Source of the DNA: Actinomadura chibensis NBRC 106107
GTDB lineage: Bacteria > Actinomycetota > Actinomycetes > Streptosporangiales > Streptosporangiaceae
Assembly (NCBI RefSeq): GCF_001552135.1
Contig: NZ_BCQP01000017.1
Location: 402,109-466,108, forward strand
Length of the DNA: 64,000 nt
Reading direction: 5' to 3'
Under the pieces are notes generated by a model. The model saw only the letters and a program-made list of their open reading frames with translations. It was not told where the DNA came from and did not search any database. Made by a program: the position numbers and the translations under genes. Position 1 is the first letter of the stretch; each line of letters opens with the position of its first letter. Positions 12,645-21,129 of this stretch are shown in pieces.

Positions 12645-13901
12645 TCATGCCGCCGGAGCCACCTTCTGCATCGCGTTGATGACCCGGTCCATCGCGTCGC
12701 CGCCCTTGGGGTCGGTGAGGTTGGCGAGCAGCTTGAGCGTGAACCGCATCAGCGTGGGGTGGGGCAGCCCGTGCGCGGTCAGGAACTTCATGACGCGCGG
12801 GTCTCCGATGGCCTGGACGAACAGCCGCGCCAGCGTGAAGTAGCCGCCGTGCTCGTCCTTGAGGATGCGCGGGTACTCGTACAGCGTCCGCTCGCGCTGC
12901 GCGGGGGTGCGGCGGGCGAGCGCCTGCACCATGATGTCGGCGGCGAGCCGCCCCGACTCCAGCGCGTAGTCGATGCCCTCCCCGTTGAACGGGTTGATCA
13001 TGCCGCCCGCGTCGCCGACGAGCAGCATGCCGCGCGTGTAGTGCGGCTGCCGGTTGAAGCCCATCGGCAGGGCCGCGCCGCGGATCCTGGAGGTGGCGTG
13101 GTCCTCGTCGAACTGCCAGTCCTCCGGCATCTGCGCGCACCAGCGCTTCAGCATGCCCCGGTAGTCGACGTTCTGGAAGGCCTTGCTCGTGTTGAGCAGG
13201 CCGAGGCCGACGTTGGACGTCCCGTCGCCGACGCCGAACACCCAGCCGTAGCCGGGCAGGAGGCGCTCGCCGTCCCAGAGTTCGAGCCACGCCTCCATGA
13301 AGTCGTCGTCGTGCCGCGGGGTCTCGAAGTAGCGGCGGACGGCGACGCCCATCGGACGGTCCTCGCGCCGCCGCACCCCCATCGCGAGCGACAGCCGGGA
13401 CGAGTTGCCGTCGGCCGCGACGACGAGCGGCGCGCGGAACTCCAGCTCCTCGCCCTCGTACGTGGCGGTGACCCCGACGATGCGGTCGGTGCGCTCGTCC
13501 AGGATGGGGCCGGTGACCGCGCAGCCCTGGAGCAGCCGCGCGCCCGCCTTGGCCGCGTGCTCGGCGAGGAACTGGTCGAGGTCGGTGCGCTTGCGGACGA
13601 GCCCGAAGTCGGGGAACGACGCGAGCTCCGGCCAGGGCAGCTCGACCTTGACGCCGCCGCCGTAGATGCGGAGGCCGCGGTTGCGTCCCCAGCCGGGGTC
13701 GTTGACGTCGACGCCCATGCCGATGAGGGCCCGGACGGCCCGCGGGGTGAGGCCGTCGCCGCAGATCTTGTCGCGCGGGAAGGTGGCCTTCTCCAGCAGG
13801 AACACGTCAAGGCCGGCCTGCGCCAGCCAGTAGGCGGTCGACGATCCGGCGGGGCCTGCCCCGACGACGATCACGTCCGCGTGTCGGGTGGAGTCGGTCA
13901 C
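12645..13901 (-). CDS. menJ: geranylgeranyl reductase family FAD enzyme (MenJ-type menaquinone reductase)
   Basis: FAD-dependent prenyl reductase, 418 residues. It shows an N-terminal Rossmann motif VVGAGPAGSSTAYW (residues 11-24), the CGDGLTPRAVRAL segment and the second FAD motif VGDAGGMINPFNGEGIDYAL typical of the geranylgeranyl reductase family. MenJ of Mycobacterium tuberculosis saturates one isoprene unit of menaquinone. The location between menG and nuo suggests the same substrate here, although saturation of another polyprenyl lipid cannot be excluded. A Rex-type operator lies 26 nt upstream of the ATG. Confidence 0.85.
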   Translation of the reverse strand: MTDSTRHADVIVVGAGPAGSSTAYWLAQAGLDVFLLEKATFPRDKICGDGLTPRAVRALIGMGVDVNDPGWGRNRGLRIYGGGVKVELPWPELASFPDFGLVRKRTDLDQFLAEHAAKAGARLLQGCAVTGPILDERTDRIVGVTATYEGEELEFRAPLVVAADGNSSRLSLAMGVRRREDRPMGVAVRRYFETPRHDDDFMEAWLELWDGERLLPGYGWVFGVGDGTSNVGLGLLNTSKAFQNVDYRGMLKRWCAQMPEDWQFDEDHATSRIRGAALPMGFNRQPHYTRGMLLVGDAGGMINPFNGEGIDYALESGRLAADIMVQALARRTPAQRERTLYEYPRILKDEHGGYFTLARLFVQAIGDPRVMKFLTAHGLPHPTLMRFTLKLLANLTDPKGGDAMDRVINAMQKVAPAA

Positions 13902-13926
13902 GGTGGTCCTCTTCGCGCTCGTTCGC

Positions 13927-13944
13927 TTGTGAAGTACTTCACAA
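13927..13944. promoter_or_regulatory. Rex operator (ROP), perfect palindrome
   Basis: TTGTGAAGTACTTCACAA is an 18-bp perfect palindrome matching the Rex operator consensus TGTGAA-N4-TTCACA. It lies 26 nt before the menJ start. On the minus strand, a candidate -10 hexamer TAGACT (13963-13958) sits 13 nt upstream of it, so the operator would cover the region just after the transcription start, a good place for repression. Rex is encoded in this window (35309-36052). A role in NADH-responsive control of menJ and possibly nuo is inferred from this. Confidence 0.88.
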
Positions 13945-14037
13945 GGATCCGGTGGGGAGTCTATTCCTTTATCACGACTGGTGCGTACTTCTGGGCGGGT
14001 CCACGAATGGATCGGTCCTGGAATCCGGTCCCCCGGG

Positions 14038-14739
14038 CTACCCCGGGTTGACCGCGTGGTGCAAGGCGGCCACCCCGAAGGTGAGGTCGCGCCACCGGAC
14101 CCGCTCCCAGCCCGCGTCCTGGACGAGCCGCGCCAGCGCCGCCTGGTCGGGCCACGCCAGCGTCGAGTCGGCGAGGTAGCGGTAGGAGTCGGGGTTGGAG
14201 CTGACCCGCGCCAGCAGCGGCAGCCCGTACCGCAGGTGCGCCCTGTGCCCGAACGCCAGCAGCGGGTTCGGCGGGTGGCTCACCTCGCAGATCAGCAGGC
14301 GCCCGCCCGGCTTCGCGACGCGCCGCAGCTCGCGCAGCGCGCGGCCGGTGTCGGCGACGTTGCGCAGCCCGAAGGAGATCGTCACGGCGTCGAACGAGCC
14401 GTCGGCGAACGGGAGGCGCAGCGCGTCGCCCGCGACGAAGCTCAGCCGCTTCACCCCCGCTTGGCGGCGCGTCCCGACGCGGAGCATGCCTAGCGAGAAG
14501 TCGCAGGCGACCGTCTCGGCCCCGGCGTCGGCGAACGGGACCGAGGACGTGCCCGTCCCGGCCGCGAGGTCGAGGACCCGCTCGCCCGGCCGCGCCGCCA
14601 GCGCCCGCACGACCTCGCGCCGCCAGCGCCGGTCCCGGCCGCCGGTCATCAGCGTGTTGAGCAGGTCGTAGCGCTCGGCGGTGCCGTCGAACATCGCCGC
14701 GACGTCGGCGGGCTTCTTCTCCAGGGAGGCGCGGCTCAT
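14038..14739 (-). CDS. menG: demethylmenaquinone methyltransferase
   Basis: SAM-dependent methyltransferase of the MenG/UbiE family, 233 residues, catalysing the last step of menaquinone synthesis. Visible motifs are [16 protein letters not shown] at the N-terminus, the SAM motif [12 protein letters not shown] (residues 55-66), [25 protein letters not shown] and the later [12 protein letters not shown] signature. It lies upstream of menJ on the same strand with a 136-nt gap that contains the Rex operator, so menJ can be transcribed separately. Confidence 0.93.
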   Translation of the reverse strand: MSRASLEKKPADVAAMFDGTAERYDLLNTLMTGGRDRRWRREVVRALAARPGERVLDLAAGTGTSSVPFADAGAETVACDFSLGMLRVGTRRQAGVKRLSFVAGDALRLPFADGSFDAVTISFGLRNVADTGRALRELRRVAKPGGRLLICEVSHPPNPLLAFGHRAHLRYGLPLLARVSSNPDSYRYLADSTLAWPDQAALARLVQDAGWERVRWRDLTFGVAALHHAVNPG

Positions 14740-14798
14740 GCCACCAGCCTAGAAGCCCCGGACGACCGCCCGGTGCCCGGGTTCGCGGGTGCGCGCGC

Positions 14799-15062
14799 TC
14801 AGCGGCGGTCGGCGCCCGGGCGGACGCCGTCCTCCTTGGCGATGGACCGCTCGACCCGCTCCCGGCCGCCGCGCACGCCCCGGGCGACCACGGCCGACAT
14901 CCGGTCGCGCTGCGCGGACAGCAGCACGTAGCTGACGACGCCGCTGATCAGCAGCGCCAGCAGCAGGAGCAGGTACCCGCGGGCCCCGAACAGCGCCAGC
15001 ACGCCCGCGGTCGCGATGAAGATCACGAGCCGCGCGGCGGTGTAGAGGAGTACGGAACGCAT
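14799..15062 (-). CDS. small membrane protein, DUF4229-like
   Basis: An 87-residue protein with two hydrophobic helices (about residues 5-24 and 28-48) followed by a charged, Arg-rich cytoplasmic tail. The pattern resembles the DUF4229 proteins commonly found next to menaquinone genes in actinobacteria. Its biochemical role is unknown. It lies upstream of menG with a 59-nt gap and may belong to the same transcript. Confidence 0.75.
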   Translation of the reverse strand: MRSVLLYTAARLVIFIATAGVLALFGARGYLLLLLALLISGVVSYVLLSAQRDRMSAVVARGVRGGRERVERSIAKEDGVRPGADRR

Positions 15063-15074
15063 GACGCCTTGAGC

Positions 15075-16088
15075 TTATCCCCGCGTTTCGGCGGCCTCCG
15101 CCTGGGGTCCGCGCAGGACGTCCTGGAAGAGGGCCGGGTCGACGTTGCCGCCCGACAGGATCGAGACGTACACGCGGCCCTGGGGAAGCTCGTCGCGGTG
15201 GTAGAGGTAGGCGGCGGTCGCGACGGCGCCGCCCGGCTCGGCGATCAGGCGGGCCTCGCGGGCGAGGCGGCGCATCGCCGCGCGGATCTCGTCCTCGGTG
15301 ACGGTGACGACGCCGTCCACGTGGGCGCGCATGTGCGCGAACGGCAGGTCGCCGACCTGCTGGACGCGGAGGGCGTCGGCGATGGTGCGGCCGGTGTCCT
15401 CGGCCGTCCACGCGACGGGACGTCCCGCCGCCATCGAGTCGCGGGCGTCGGCGGCGAGCCCGGGCTCGACGCCGATCACGCGCGCCGCCGGGCGCAGCGC
15501 CTTCACCGCGGCGGCGATCCCGGCGATCAGCCCGCCGCCGCTGATCGGGACGAGCACCACGTCCACGTCCGGGCGGTCCTGGACGATCTCCAGCCCCGCC
15601 GTGCCCTGCCCGGCGATGACCCGCGCGTCGTCGTAGGGCGGGATCATCGTGAAGCCGTGCGCCGCGGCCAGCTTCGCGGCGGTCTCCGACCTCGCCCGCG
15701 ACGTCGGCTCCACGTGCACGATCTCCGCGCCGAGCGCGATGCAGGCGTCCACCTTCACGCCCGGCGTGGTGTGCGGCATGACGAGGACGGCCCGGATCCC
15801 GAGCGCGCGGGCCGCGTAGGCGACGGCCTGCGCGTGGTTGCCGCTGGAGTGGGTCACGACGCCGCGCTCGCGCTCGGCGGCGGGCAGCGACGAGATCGCC
15901 GAGTACGCGCCGCGCAGTTTGAAGGCGCCGATCGGCTGCAGCGACTCGGGCTTGACCAGCAGGACCGGCTCCGCGGCCGCGGCGGGGGCCGGGTCGCGGC
16001 GGAACGGCACGAGCGGCGTCCGGACGGCGACGCCGGCGATCCGCTCGGCGGCCCGCTCGATCTCCGGGAGCGTGACAAGATCGGACAT
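15075..16088 (-). CDS. PLP-dependent threonine ammonia-lyase / serine racemase-like enzyme
   Basis: Fold-type II PLP enzyme, 337 residues starting MSDLVTLPEIERAA. The Schiff-base lysine is in PIGAFKLRGAYSA, the cofactor-contacting Asn in SSGNHAQAVAYAAR, and the phosphate-binding Gly loop in PISGGGLIAGIAAAV. It lacks the C-terminal ACT domain of biosynthetic IlvA, which points to a catabolic threonine dehydratase or a serine/threonine racemase-type enzyme. The frame is open upstream, but the residues there are Arg/Pro-rich out-of-family sequence, so the ATG at 16088 is preferred; its ribosome site is weak. Confidence 0.85.
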   Translation of the reverse strand: MSDLVTLPEIERAAERIAGVAVRTPLVPFRRDPAPAAAAEPVLLVKPESLQPIGAFKLRGAYSAISSLPAAERERGVVTHSSGNHAQAVAYAARALGIRAVLVMPHTTPGVKVDACIALGAEIVHVEPTSRARSETAAKLAAAHGFTMIPPYDDARVIAGQGTAGLEIVQDRPDVDVVLVPISGGGLIAGIAAAVKALRPAARVIGVEPGLAADARDSMAAGRPVAWTAEDTGRTIADALRVQQVGDLPFAHMRAHVDGVVTVTEDEIRAAMRRLAREARLIAEPGGAVATAAYLYHRDELPQGRVYVSILSGGNVDPALFQDVLRGPQAEAAETRG

Positions 16089-16406
16089 GGGTCGGAGACT
16101 ACTTCGCGCGGGCCGGTCCACGCCGTCCGGCGACGGGCGTCCGGGTCGGCGGACGGGTCGGCGTTCGGGGCGGCGGACAGGACGGCGGACAGGGCCGCGC
16201 GCACCGGTTCTGAGCGTGACCTGGCAGGTCAAACGGGGTCAACGGGGTCGCTGTGACCGATGACGCGGGCACCGAGTGTCATCGCCGCTGCTCGGCGAAC
16301 TACGGTCCGTGATCTTTTCCGAAAACAAGGGAGAAATCGGTCTTGACCCGCCACACTGTTAAACAGTCCACCCGCGCCGAGAGCGGGACAAAGGGGGAGA
16401 GAAAAC
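16089..16406. promoter_or_regulatory. bldC upstream region with two short palindromes
   Basis: A 318-nt gene-free stretch between the divergent lyase gene and bldC. Near the lyase it has imperfect direct repeats of the form GGCGGACGGG. Near bldC it has two palindromes: TTTTCCGAAAA (16315-16325) and ACTGTTAAACAGT (16355-16367), with a -35-like TTGACC at 16343-16348. No convincing -10 was found at standard spacing. The AT-rich palindromes stand out in this GC-rich DNA and are candidate operators for bldC. Confidence 0.5.
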
Positions 16407-16610
16407 GTGGAGAGCACGAGCGAGCGCCTGCTGACCCCAGGAGAGGTCGCCGCCCTCTTCCGGGTCGACCCGAAGACGGTCACCCGGTGGGCCGCCGCGG
16501 GCCGGATCAGCAGCATCCGCACTCCCGGGGGGCACCGCCGCTTCCGGGAGTCCGAGGTGCACGCGCTGCTGCGCGGCGAGGAGCCCGTCGCCGAGCATTC
16601 GGCCCGCTGA
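16407..16610 (+). CDS. bldC: BldC-type MerR-like developmental regulator
   Basis: Small DNA-binding protein, 67 residues, with a GTG start preceded by the strong ribosome site AGGGGGAG. Nearly the whole protein is a MerR-type winged helix-turn-helix: LLTPGEVAALFRVDPKTVTRWAAAGRISSIRTPGGHRRFRE. This matches Streptomyces BldC, which binds DNA cooperatively as head-to-tail oligomers on direct repeats to time development. It stands alone on the plus strand with its own promoter region. Confidence 0.93.
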   Translation: MESTSERLLTPGEVAALFRVDPKTVTRWAAAGRISSIRTPGGHRRFRESEVHALLRGEEPVAEHSAR

Positions 16611-16805
16611 CCTGGCACCGGTCGATCTGATCCTGGCCGCCGCCAGGCCGGAACGACCGACCGCACACCCCGCTTGTCGGCCCTGCCGCCCGGACCGCCC
16701 CATCACGGCCGGTCCCCACGCCCGGGCGGCCAGGGTCTCCTCCACCCCGCACGTCCCGTTTCGCCCGGCTTGCGATTGCAACGCTCCAACGGCCGCCCGC
16801 ACCCC

Positions 16806-17126
16806 CTAGGGCCGGTCGTCGGCGTCGCTCGCCTTCCACTCCTCGAACCGGCGGAGCAGGTCGGCGTCCCCCTCCCGCCACTGGCGGCGCCGGTCGGCGA
16901 GCTCCTCCTCGGTGAGCGAGTCGCGCAGCAGGCGGTCGTAGTCGGGGTCGTCCGGACCGATCTCGACGTAGGCGTCGGCGATGATCCGCTCCTCGCGCCG
17001 CGTCGTCCCGGGCTCGGCCGCCGCGCCGCCGGGCGCACCCGCTCCGGGCGGACCGGCCTCGTCGGCGTCGGCGAGGACGCTGTGCGGCACCCGCAGCGTG
17101 CCGTCGGGGAGTCGGATCACGTACAT
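16806..17126 (-). CDS. small acidic protein, partner of metalloprotease gene
   Basis: Hypothetical protein of 106 residues, strongly acidic, starting MYVIRLPDGTLRVPHS, with a Gly/Pro-rich linker around residues 25-40 and a helical C-terminal half full of Asp, Glu and Arg. No family is recognised. A good ribosome site (GAGGGTGATC) precedes the ATG. It lies 58 nt downstream of the metalloprotease gene on the same strand, so the two are probably co-transcribed. An inhibitor or chaperone role for the protease is conceivable but only inferred from position and charge. Confidence 0.7.
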   Translation of the reverse strand: MYVIRLPDGTLRVPHSVLADADEAGPPGAGAPGGAAAEPGTTRREERIIADAYVEIGPDDPDYDRLLRDSLTEEELADRRRQWREGDADLLRRFEEWKASDADDRP

Positions 17127-17184
17127 CGGCGATCACCCTCGCGGTTCGGCGTTGCGCGGCCTGGCATCACGGTGTCCAAAGGTC

Positions 17185-18165
17185 CTAGATCCCGTATCTG
17201 CGGTTGAAGAAGAGCATGACCTCTAGGGCCATCCGGATGTTGCCGGCGAGCATATCGACGAGCGCGGGCCGCTGCCGGGACGAGATCGCGGCGAACGCGT
17301 CCGCGAAGAACTCGCGGCGGCCGAGCGCGTTCGGCTGGCGGTGGAAGTCGCTCGCGAGGTAGGGCAGGCACTCCTCGTACAGCCGGGTGAAGGCGGGGCT
17401 GTCGGACGTCCACTCGCCGTCGTCGCCGTCGATGTCGTCGAGCGCGTGCCCGACCTCGTGGAGCATCACGTCCGGGGTCGGGGACGGCCGGTCGCCCACC
17501 ACGATCTTGCGGTCCCCGTACGCGCCCGCGCAGATGTCCCAGGTGGCGCGGCCGGACGGCAGCGGACGGTCGCGCAGGTGGCCCATGTCGTCGAGCTGCG
17601 GGACGCCGCCCGGGCCGACGTAGATGCCGTCCAGCCCGGCGGCGAGCTTCTCCTTCAGCCGGTCCGGCAGCGACGCCAGGCTGTCGACGGCCCCGATCAC
17701 CTCGGCGGGCGGCGGGCCCTGCCGGGCGTCCCACTGCCGGTACAGCACGCTCTCCAGGACGCCGCAGTTGCGCCGCCCGTCCGCGGCGTGCGGCATGCCC
17801 GGCGGGTGCGGCTCGACGCGGAGCCGGTCGTCGTCCAGCTCGAAGTCGCTCCAGGCGTAGTCGCCGGACCGCGGGCGGACCTGGCGGCGGCGGCCGAACC
17901 GGCCGGTGGGGCCGGGCGCGGCGTCCAGCTCGGCCGGGGCACGGCCGTCCGCGCCGGCGGCGAACTCGTCGTCGCGGCCCGCCTTGCGGAACCGTCCGAA
18001 CCTGTCGCGGGGCTGGTTGCTGCGCGGCCGCACCTGCCCCGAGTCGGGCGGGGACGGCGAGTAGGCGGCATCGTCGCGGACCTCGGTTCCGCGGGCCCGC
18101 CCGCCGCGCGACGAGTCCCGGCCCCACGGCTCCCGGGGCTTGCGATGGACGCCTTTGAAGCGCAT
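17185..18165 (-). CDS. anthrax lethal-factor-like zinc metalloprotease
   Basis: A 326-residue protein with a C-terminal zinc metallopeptidase domain: MLHEVGHALDD (HExxH at 236-240) and the downstream EFFADAFA (285-292), whose Glu is the expected third zinc ligand. The arrangement matches lethal-factor/Pro-Pro-endopeptidase-like (ATLF) domains. Residues 1-120 are basic and low in complexity, with QVRPRS repeated at 44-49 and 95-100. No signal peptide or membrane helix is seen. The ATG at 18165 is chosen because AGAGGAG precedes it at ideal spacing; the frame is open to 18279. Substrate unknown. Confidence 0.8.
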   Translation of the reverse strand: MRFKGVHRKPREPWGRDSSRGGRARGTEVRDDAAYSPSPPDSGQVRPRSNQPRDRFGRFRKAGRDDEFAAGADGRAPAELDAAPGPTGRFGRRRQVRPRSGDYAWSDFELDDDRLRVEPHPPGMPHAADGRRNCGVLESVLYRQWDARQGPPPAEVIGAVDSLASLPDRLKEKLAAGLDGIYVGPGGVPQLDDMGHLRDRPLPSGRATWDICAGAYGDRKIVVGDRPSPTPDVMLHEVGHALDDIDGDDGEWTSDSPAFTRLYEECLPYLASDFHRQPNALGRREFFADAFAAISSRQRPALVDMLAGNIRMALEVMLFFNRRYGI

Positions 18166-18358
18166 CAGGCTCCTCTGTCGACGGGACCCGCGGGGAAGCG
18201 GGCGGCGCTCGCCGCCCGACCGGATCCCACCGGGGAAGGGTAAGCCGGAAGCCGACATTCCGTCATCCCCAGCAGTCACGAATTCCCCTGCCGCGCCGGA
18301 CCGTTACACCCGGACCAGGCGCGGACCAGCCGCGGTTCAGGCGCGGGAAGGCGCCGGA

Positions 18359-19357
18359 TCAGGCGTAGGAGTGCAGCCCCGAGAACATGTAGTTCACGCC
18401 GAAGAAGTTGAACAGCAGCGCGGCGAACGCGATCAGCGACAGGATCGCGGCCTTGCGTCCCCGCCACCCGGCGGTCGCGCGGGCGTGCAGGTAGGCGGCG
18501 TAGATGATCCACGTGACGAAGGACCAGACCTCCTTCGGGTCCCAGCCCCAGTAGCGGCCCCACGCCTGGTCGGCCCAGATCGCGCCCATGATGATCGCGG
18601 CGGTCCAGATCGGGAACGCGAACATCGTGACCCGCATCGACAGCCGGTCGAGCGTCTCCGCGGACGGGACGCGGGCGAGGAACCCGTCCCCGGCGGTCCC
18701 GCGCGCCGCGCCGCGGATCTTCAGCAGGTAGAGGATCGTGGCGGCGCCCGCGACGGAGAACGACCCGGTCGCGATGATCGCGGCGGTCACGTGGATGGCG
18801 ATCCAGTACGAGTTCAGCGCCGGGCTCACCGGGCCGACCGAGTCGTACAGCCAGATGTTCGCGACGCCGAGCGCGACGACGGCGGCGGCCATCATCGGCG
18901 CGCCGAGGAACCGCGCCCGGTAGCGGAACATCACCACGAGGAACGCGGTGACCGCGGCGAACGAGATCGCGGTGAGGAACTCGTACATGTTGCCCCACGG
19001 CCACCGGTGCGCGGCGGCCCCGCGGGTCACGAGGACGCCGAGGTGCGCGCCCCAGCCGAGCACGCTCAGCAGCACAGCGAGCCGGATGGCGTCGACCTGC
19101 CGACGCTCCTCGCCGCCGCCGTCGTCCTTCTCGGCCGCGGGGGCGGCGTCGACGGTCGCGGCGCCCGCCGAGCCGACGAGCACCTTGGCCTCCGCCTTGG
19201 CCTCCGCTTTCGCCTCGGCCTTGGCCTCGACGGCGGACGAGGCGCCCCGGCGCCCGAAGCCGAGGTCCACGGCGTAGGCGACCAGGGCGACGACGTACAT
19301 CAGCACCGTGGTCAGCATGAGCTTGTCGCTCAGGTTCGCGAGGTCGGCGTTGCTCAC
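18359..19357 (-). CDS. ccsB: cytochrome c biogenesis protein CcsB/ResC
   Basis: Membrane haem-handling partner of ResB in system II cytochrome c maturation; 332 residues with about eight helices and the tryptophan-rich haem-binding motif YWGWDPKEVWSF. Conserved histidines flank it in the hydrophobic core. The GTG start at 19357 follows an AAGGAG ribosome site and lies 4 nt after the resB stop. Between the first and second helices there is an unusual insert, residues 44-58, made of four EAKA-type repeats, followed by an Asp/Glu-rich stretch. Confidence 0.92.
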   Translation of the reverse strand: MSNADLANLSDKLMLTTVLMYVVALVAYAVDLGFGRRGASSAVEAKAEAKAEAKAEAKVLVGSAGAATVDAAPAAEKDDGGGEERRQVDAIRLAVLLSVLGWGAHLGVLVTRGAAAHRWPWGNMYEFLTAISFAAVTAFLVVMFRYRARFLGAPMMAAAVVALGVANIWLYDSVGPVSPALNSYWIAIHVTAAIIATGSFSVAGAATILYLLKIRGAARGTAGDGFLARVPSAETLDRLSMRVTMFAFPIWTAAIIMGAIWADQAWGRYWGWDPKEVWSFVTWIIYAAYLHARATAGWRGRKAAILSLIAFAALLFNFFGVNYMFSGLHSYA

Positions 19358-19361
19358 CGGC

Positions 19362-21128
19362 TCACTCCTTCGGTTCGGTCGCCGGGCCGGACTCCCGGTC
19401 GGCGGCGGGCTCGCTCGCACCGGACGCGGCGCCCGGCTCCGTCTCGCCGGGCTCGTCGGGTTCGACGCCCGGCTCCGTCTCGTCGGTCTCGCCGGGTTCG
19501 GGGGACGGGCCGCGCAGGGCGGCCACGATGTCGTCGAACTCCGCGGTCGGGCTGCCCAGCGTGAGTCCGCCGACCTCGACCACCGTACGCCCGCCCTTCC
19601 CGGCGCTCGCACGGACCCACACCCTGCGCCGCCGCACCATGAACGACGTCGCCACGCCGAGCACCGCGAGGACGGCGGCGATCAGCGCGGGGATGCGTCC
19701 GGGGTCGTGGTTCACCGACAGCGTCGCGTACTCGCGCAGCCCGTCGAACGTCACCGACCCGGCGCCGCCGGGCAGCGTGAACGTCTCTCCCGGCTCCAGC
19801 AGCTTCTGCCCGCCCTTGACCGGCTGGAGCGTCTTGCCGATGCCCTCCAGCCGGTAGACCGACTGCGGCGTCCCCGAGTCGAGGCCGATGTCGCCCTTGA
19901 AGGCCGTGATCGTGACGACCGGGCGGAGCGGCGCGGGGAACGCCGAGACGATCTGCTTCTGGTCCTCGCTGGCCATGGCGGTGGGCCACAGGATGGCGTA
20001 GAAGGCGAGCTGGTCGGGCTCGGCGTCGGGGGCCTTGATGACGCCCTCGGACGTCAGGTTCCGCGGCTCCATCGCGAGGAACGGGACGGAGTCCTGGAAG
20101 GCGACGTTGCCCTTGGCGTCCTTGACGGTGAACACCGGCGCGTACCCGTGCCCGAGCAGGTACACCTTCGCCCCGCCGACCTTCAGCGGGTGGTTGATCT
20201 GGAGGTCGTACGCCTGGTCCTTGCCGTCCGGCGACTTCCGGTAGTGGATCTTGGCGTTGAACTCGGTGGCCTGGCCGCGCTTCTCGCCCTTCGGCTCGTA
20301 CTCGGCCTTGAAGTCGTCCAGCGTGACGGTGAAGGGGGCCAGCTCGCCGTCGCTGAACGCGCGCCCGGGGGTGAACTGGTCGTACTGGCTCAGCGAGTTC
20401 GCGAACGTCTTGCCCTCGGTCAGCAGCACGTTGCCCCGGTAGCCGAACAGGTTGCCGAGGCCGAGCGCGAACAGCAGCGCGAGCAGCGCCAGGTGGAACA
20501 GCAGGTTGCCGGTCTCGCCCAGGTAGCCCTTCTCGGCGGCCGCGGCGCCGCCGGACACGTCCACCCGGAACCGGCGTCCGCGCAGCGCCGTGCGGGCGGC
20601 GGCGAGGACGTCGTCGGGGGCCGCGTCCGTCTCGAACGTCGCGGACTGCGGCAGCCGCTCGAGGTTGCGCGGCGCGGCGGGCGGCCGGGCCCGCATCGAG
20701 CGGTAGTGCTTCACCGCGCGCGGGACGACGCACCCGGCCAGCGAGACGAACAGCAGGATGTAGATCGCCGCGAACCAGGGGGCGGCGAACACGTCGAACA
20801 TGGAGAATCTGTCGAGCCACGGCCCGAGCGTCTTGTGCTCGTCCAGGTACCGGACGACCTTCTCCGGCGCCTGGCCGCGCTGCGGCAGGACCGATCCGGG
20901 CACCGCGCCGAGCGCCACCAGGAACAGCAGGATCAGCGCGGTCCGCATGGTGGTGAGCTGCCGCCAGCCCCAGCGCAGCCAGCCGAGCGGGCCGAGCCCG
21001 AGCGGCCGCCCGCCCGCCTCGCCCGGCGCGCGGCGCGCCTCCGGGGCCTCGGTGCCCGCCTCCGGGACGCCGGTGTCGGCGTCGGCGCCCGTGTCGGCGT
21101 GGCCGCTCTCGTGCCTGGTCTCTGTCAT
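19362..21128 (-). CDS. resB: cytochrome c biogenesis protein ResB
   Basis: 588-residue ResB, which with CcsB delivers haem to apocytochrome c on the outer face of the membrane. Helices occur near residues 65-85, 120-140 and 205-225, followed by a large extracytoplasmic domain and a final helix near residue 490 (PALIAAVLAVLGVATSF). The last ~70 residues are an acidic tail with GETDETEPG-type repeats. It sits one base after the ccdA stop and 4 nt before ccsB. Confidence 0.92.
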   Translation of the reverse strand: MTETRHESGHADTGADADTGVPEAGTEAPEARRAPGEAGGRPLGLGPLGWLRWGWRQLTTMRTALILLFLVALGAVPGSVLPQRGQAPEKVVRYLDEHKTLGPWLDRFSMFDVFAAPWFAAIYILLFVSLAGCVVPRAVKHYRSMRARPPAAPRNLERLPQSATFETDAAPDDVLAAARTALRGRRFRVDVSGGAAAAEKGYLGETGNLLFHLALLALLFALGLGNLFGYRGNVLLTEGKTFANSLSQYDQFTPGRAFSDGELAPFTVTLDDFKAEYEPKGEKRGQATEFNAKIHYRKSPDGKDQAYDLQINHPLKVGGAKVYLLGHGYAPVFTVKDAKGNVAFQDSVPFLAMEPRNLTSEGVIKAPDAEPDQLAFYAILWPTAMASEDQKQIVSAFPAPLRPVVTITAFKGDIGLDSGTPQSVYRLEGIGKTLQPVKGGQKLLEPGETFTLPGGAGSVTFDGLREYATLSVNHDPGRIPALIAAVLAVLGVATSFMVRRRRVWVRASAGKGGRTVVEVGGLTLGSPTAEFDDIVAALRGPSPEPGETDETEPGVEPDEPGETEPGAASGASEPAADRESGPATEPKE

Positions 21129-21129
21129 C

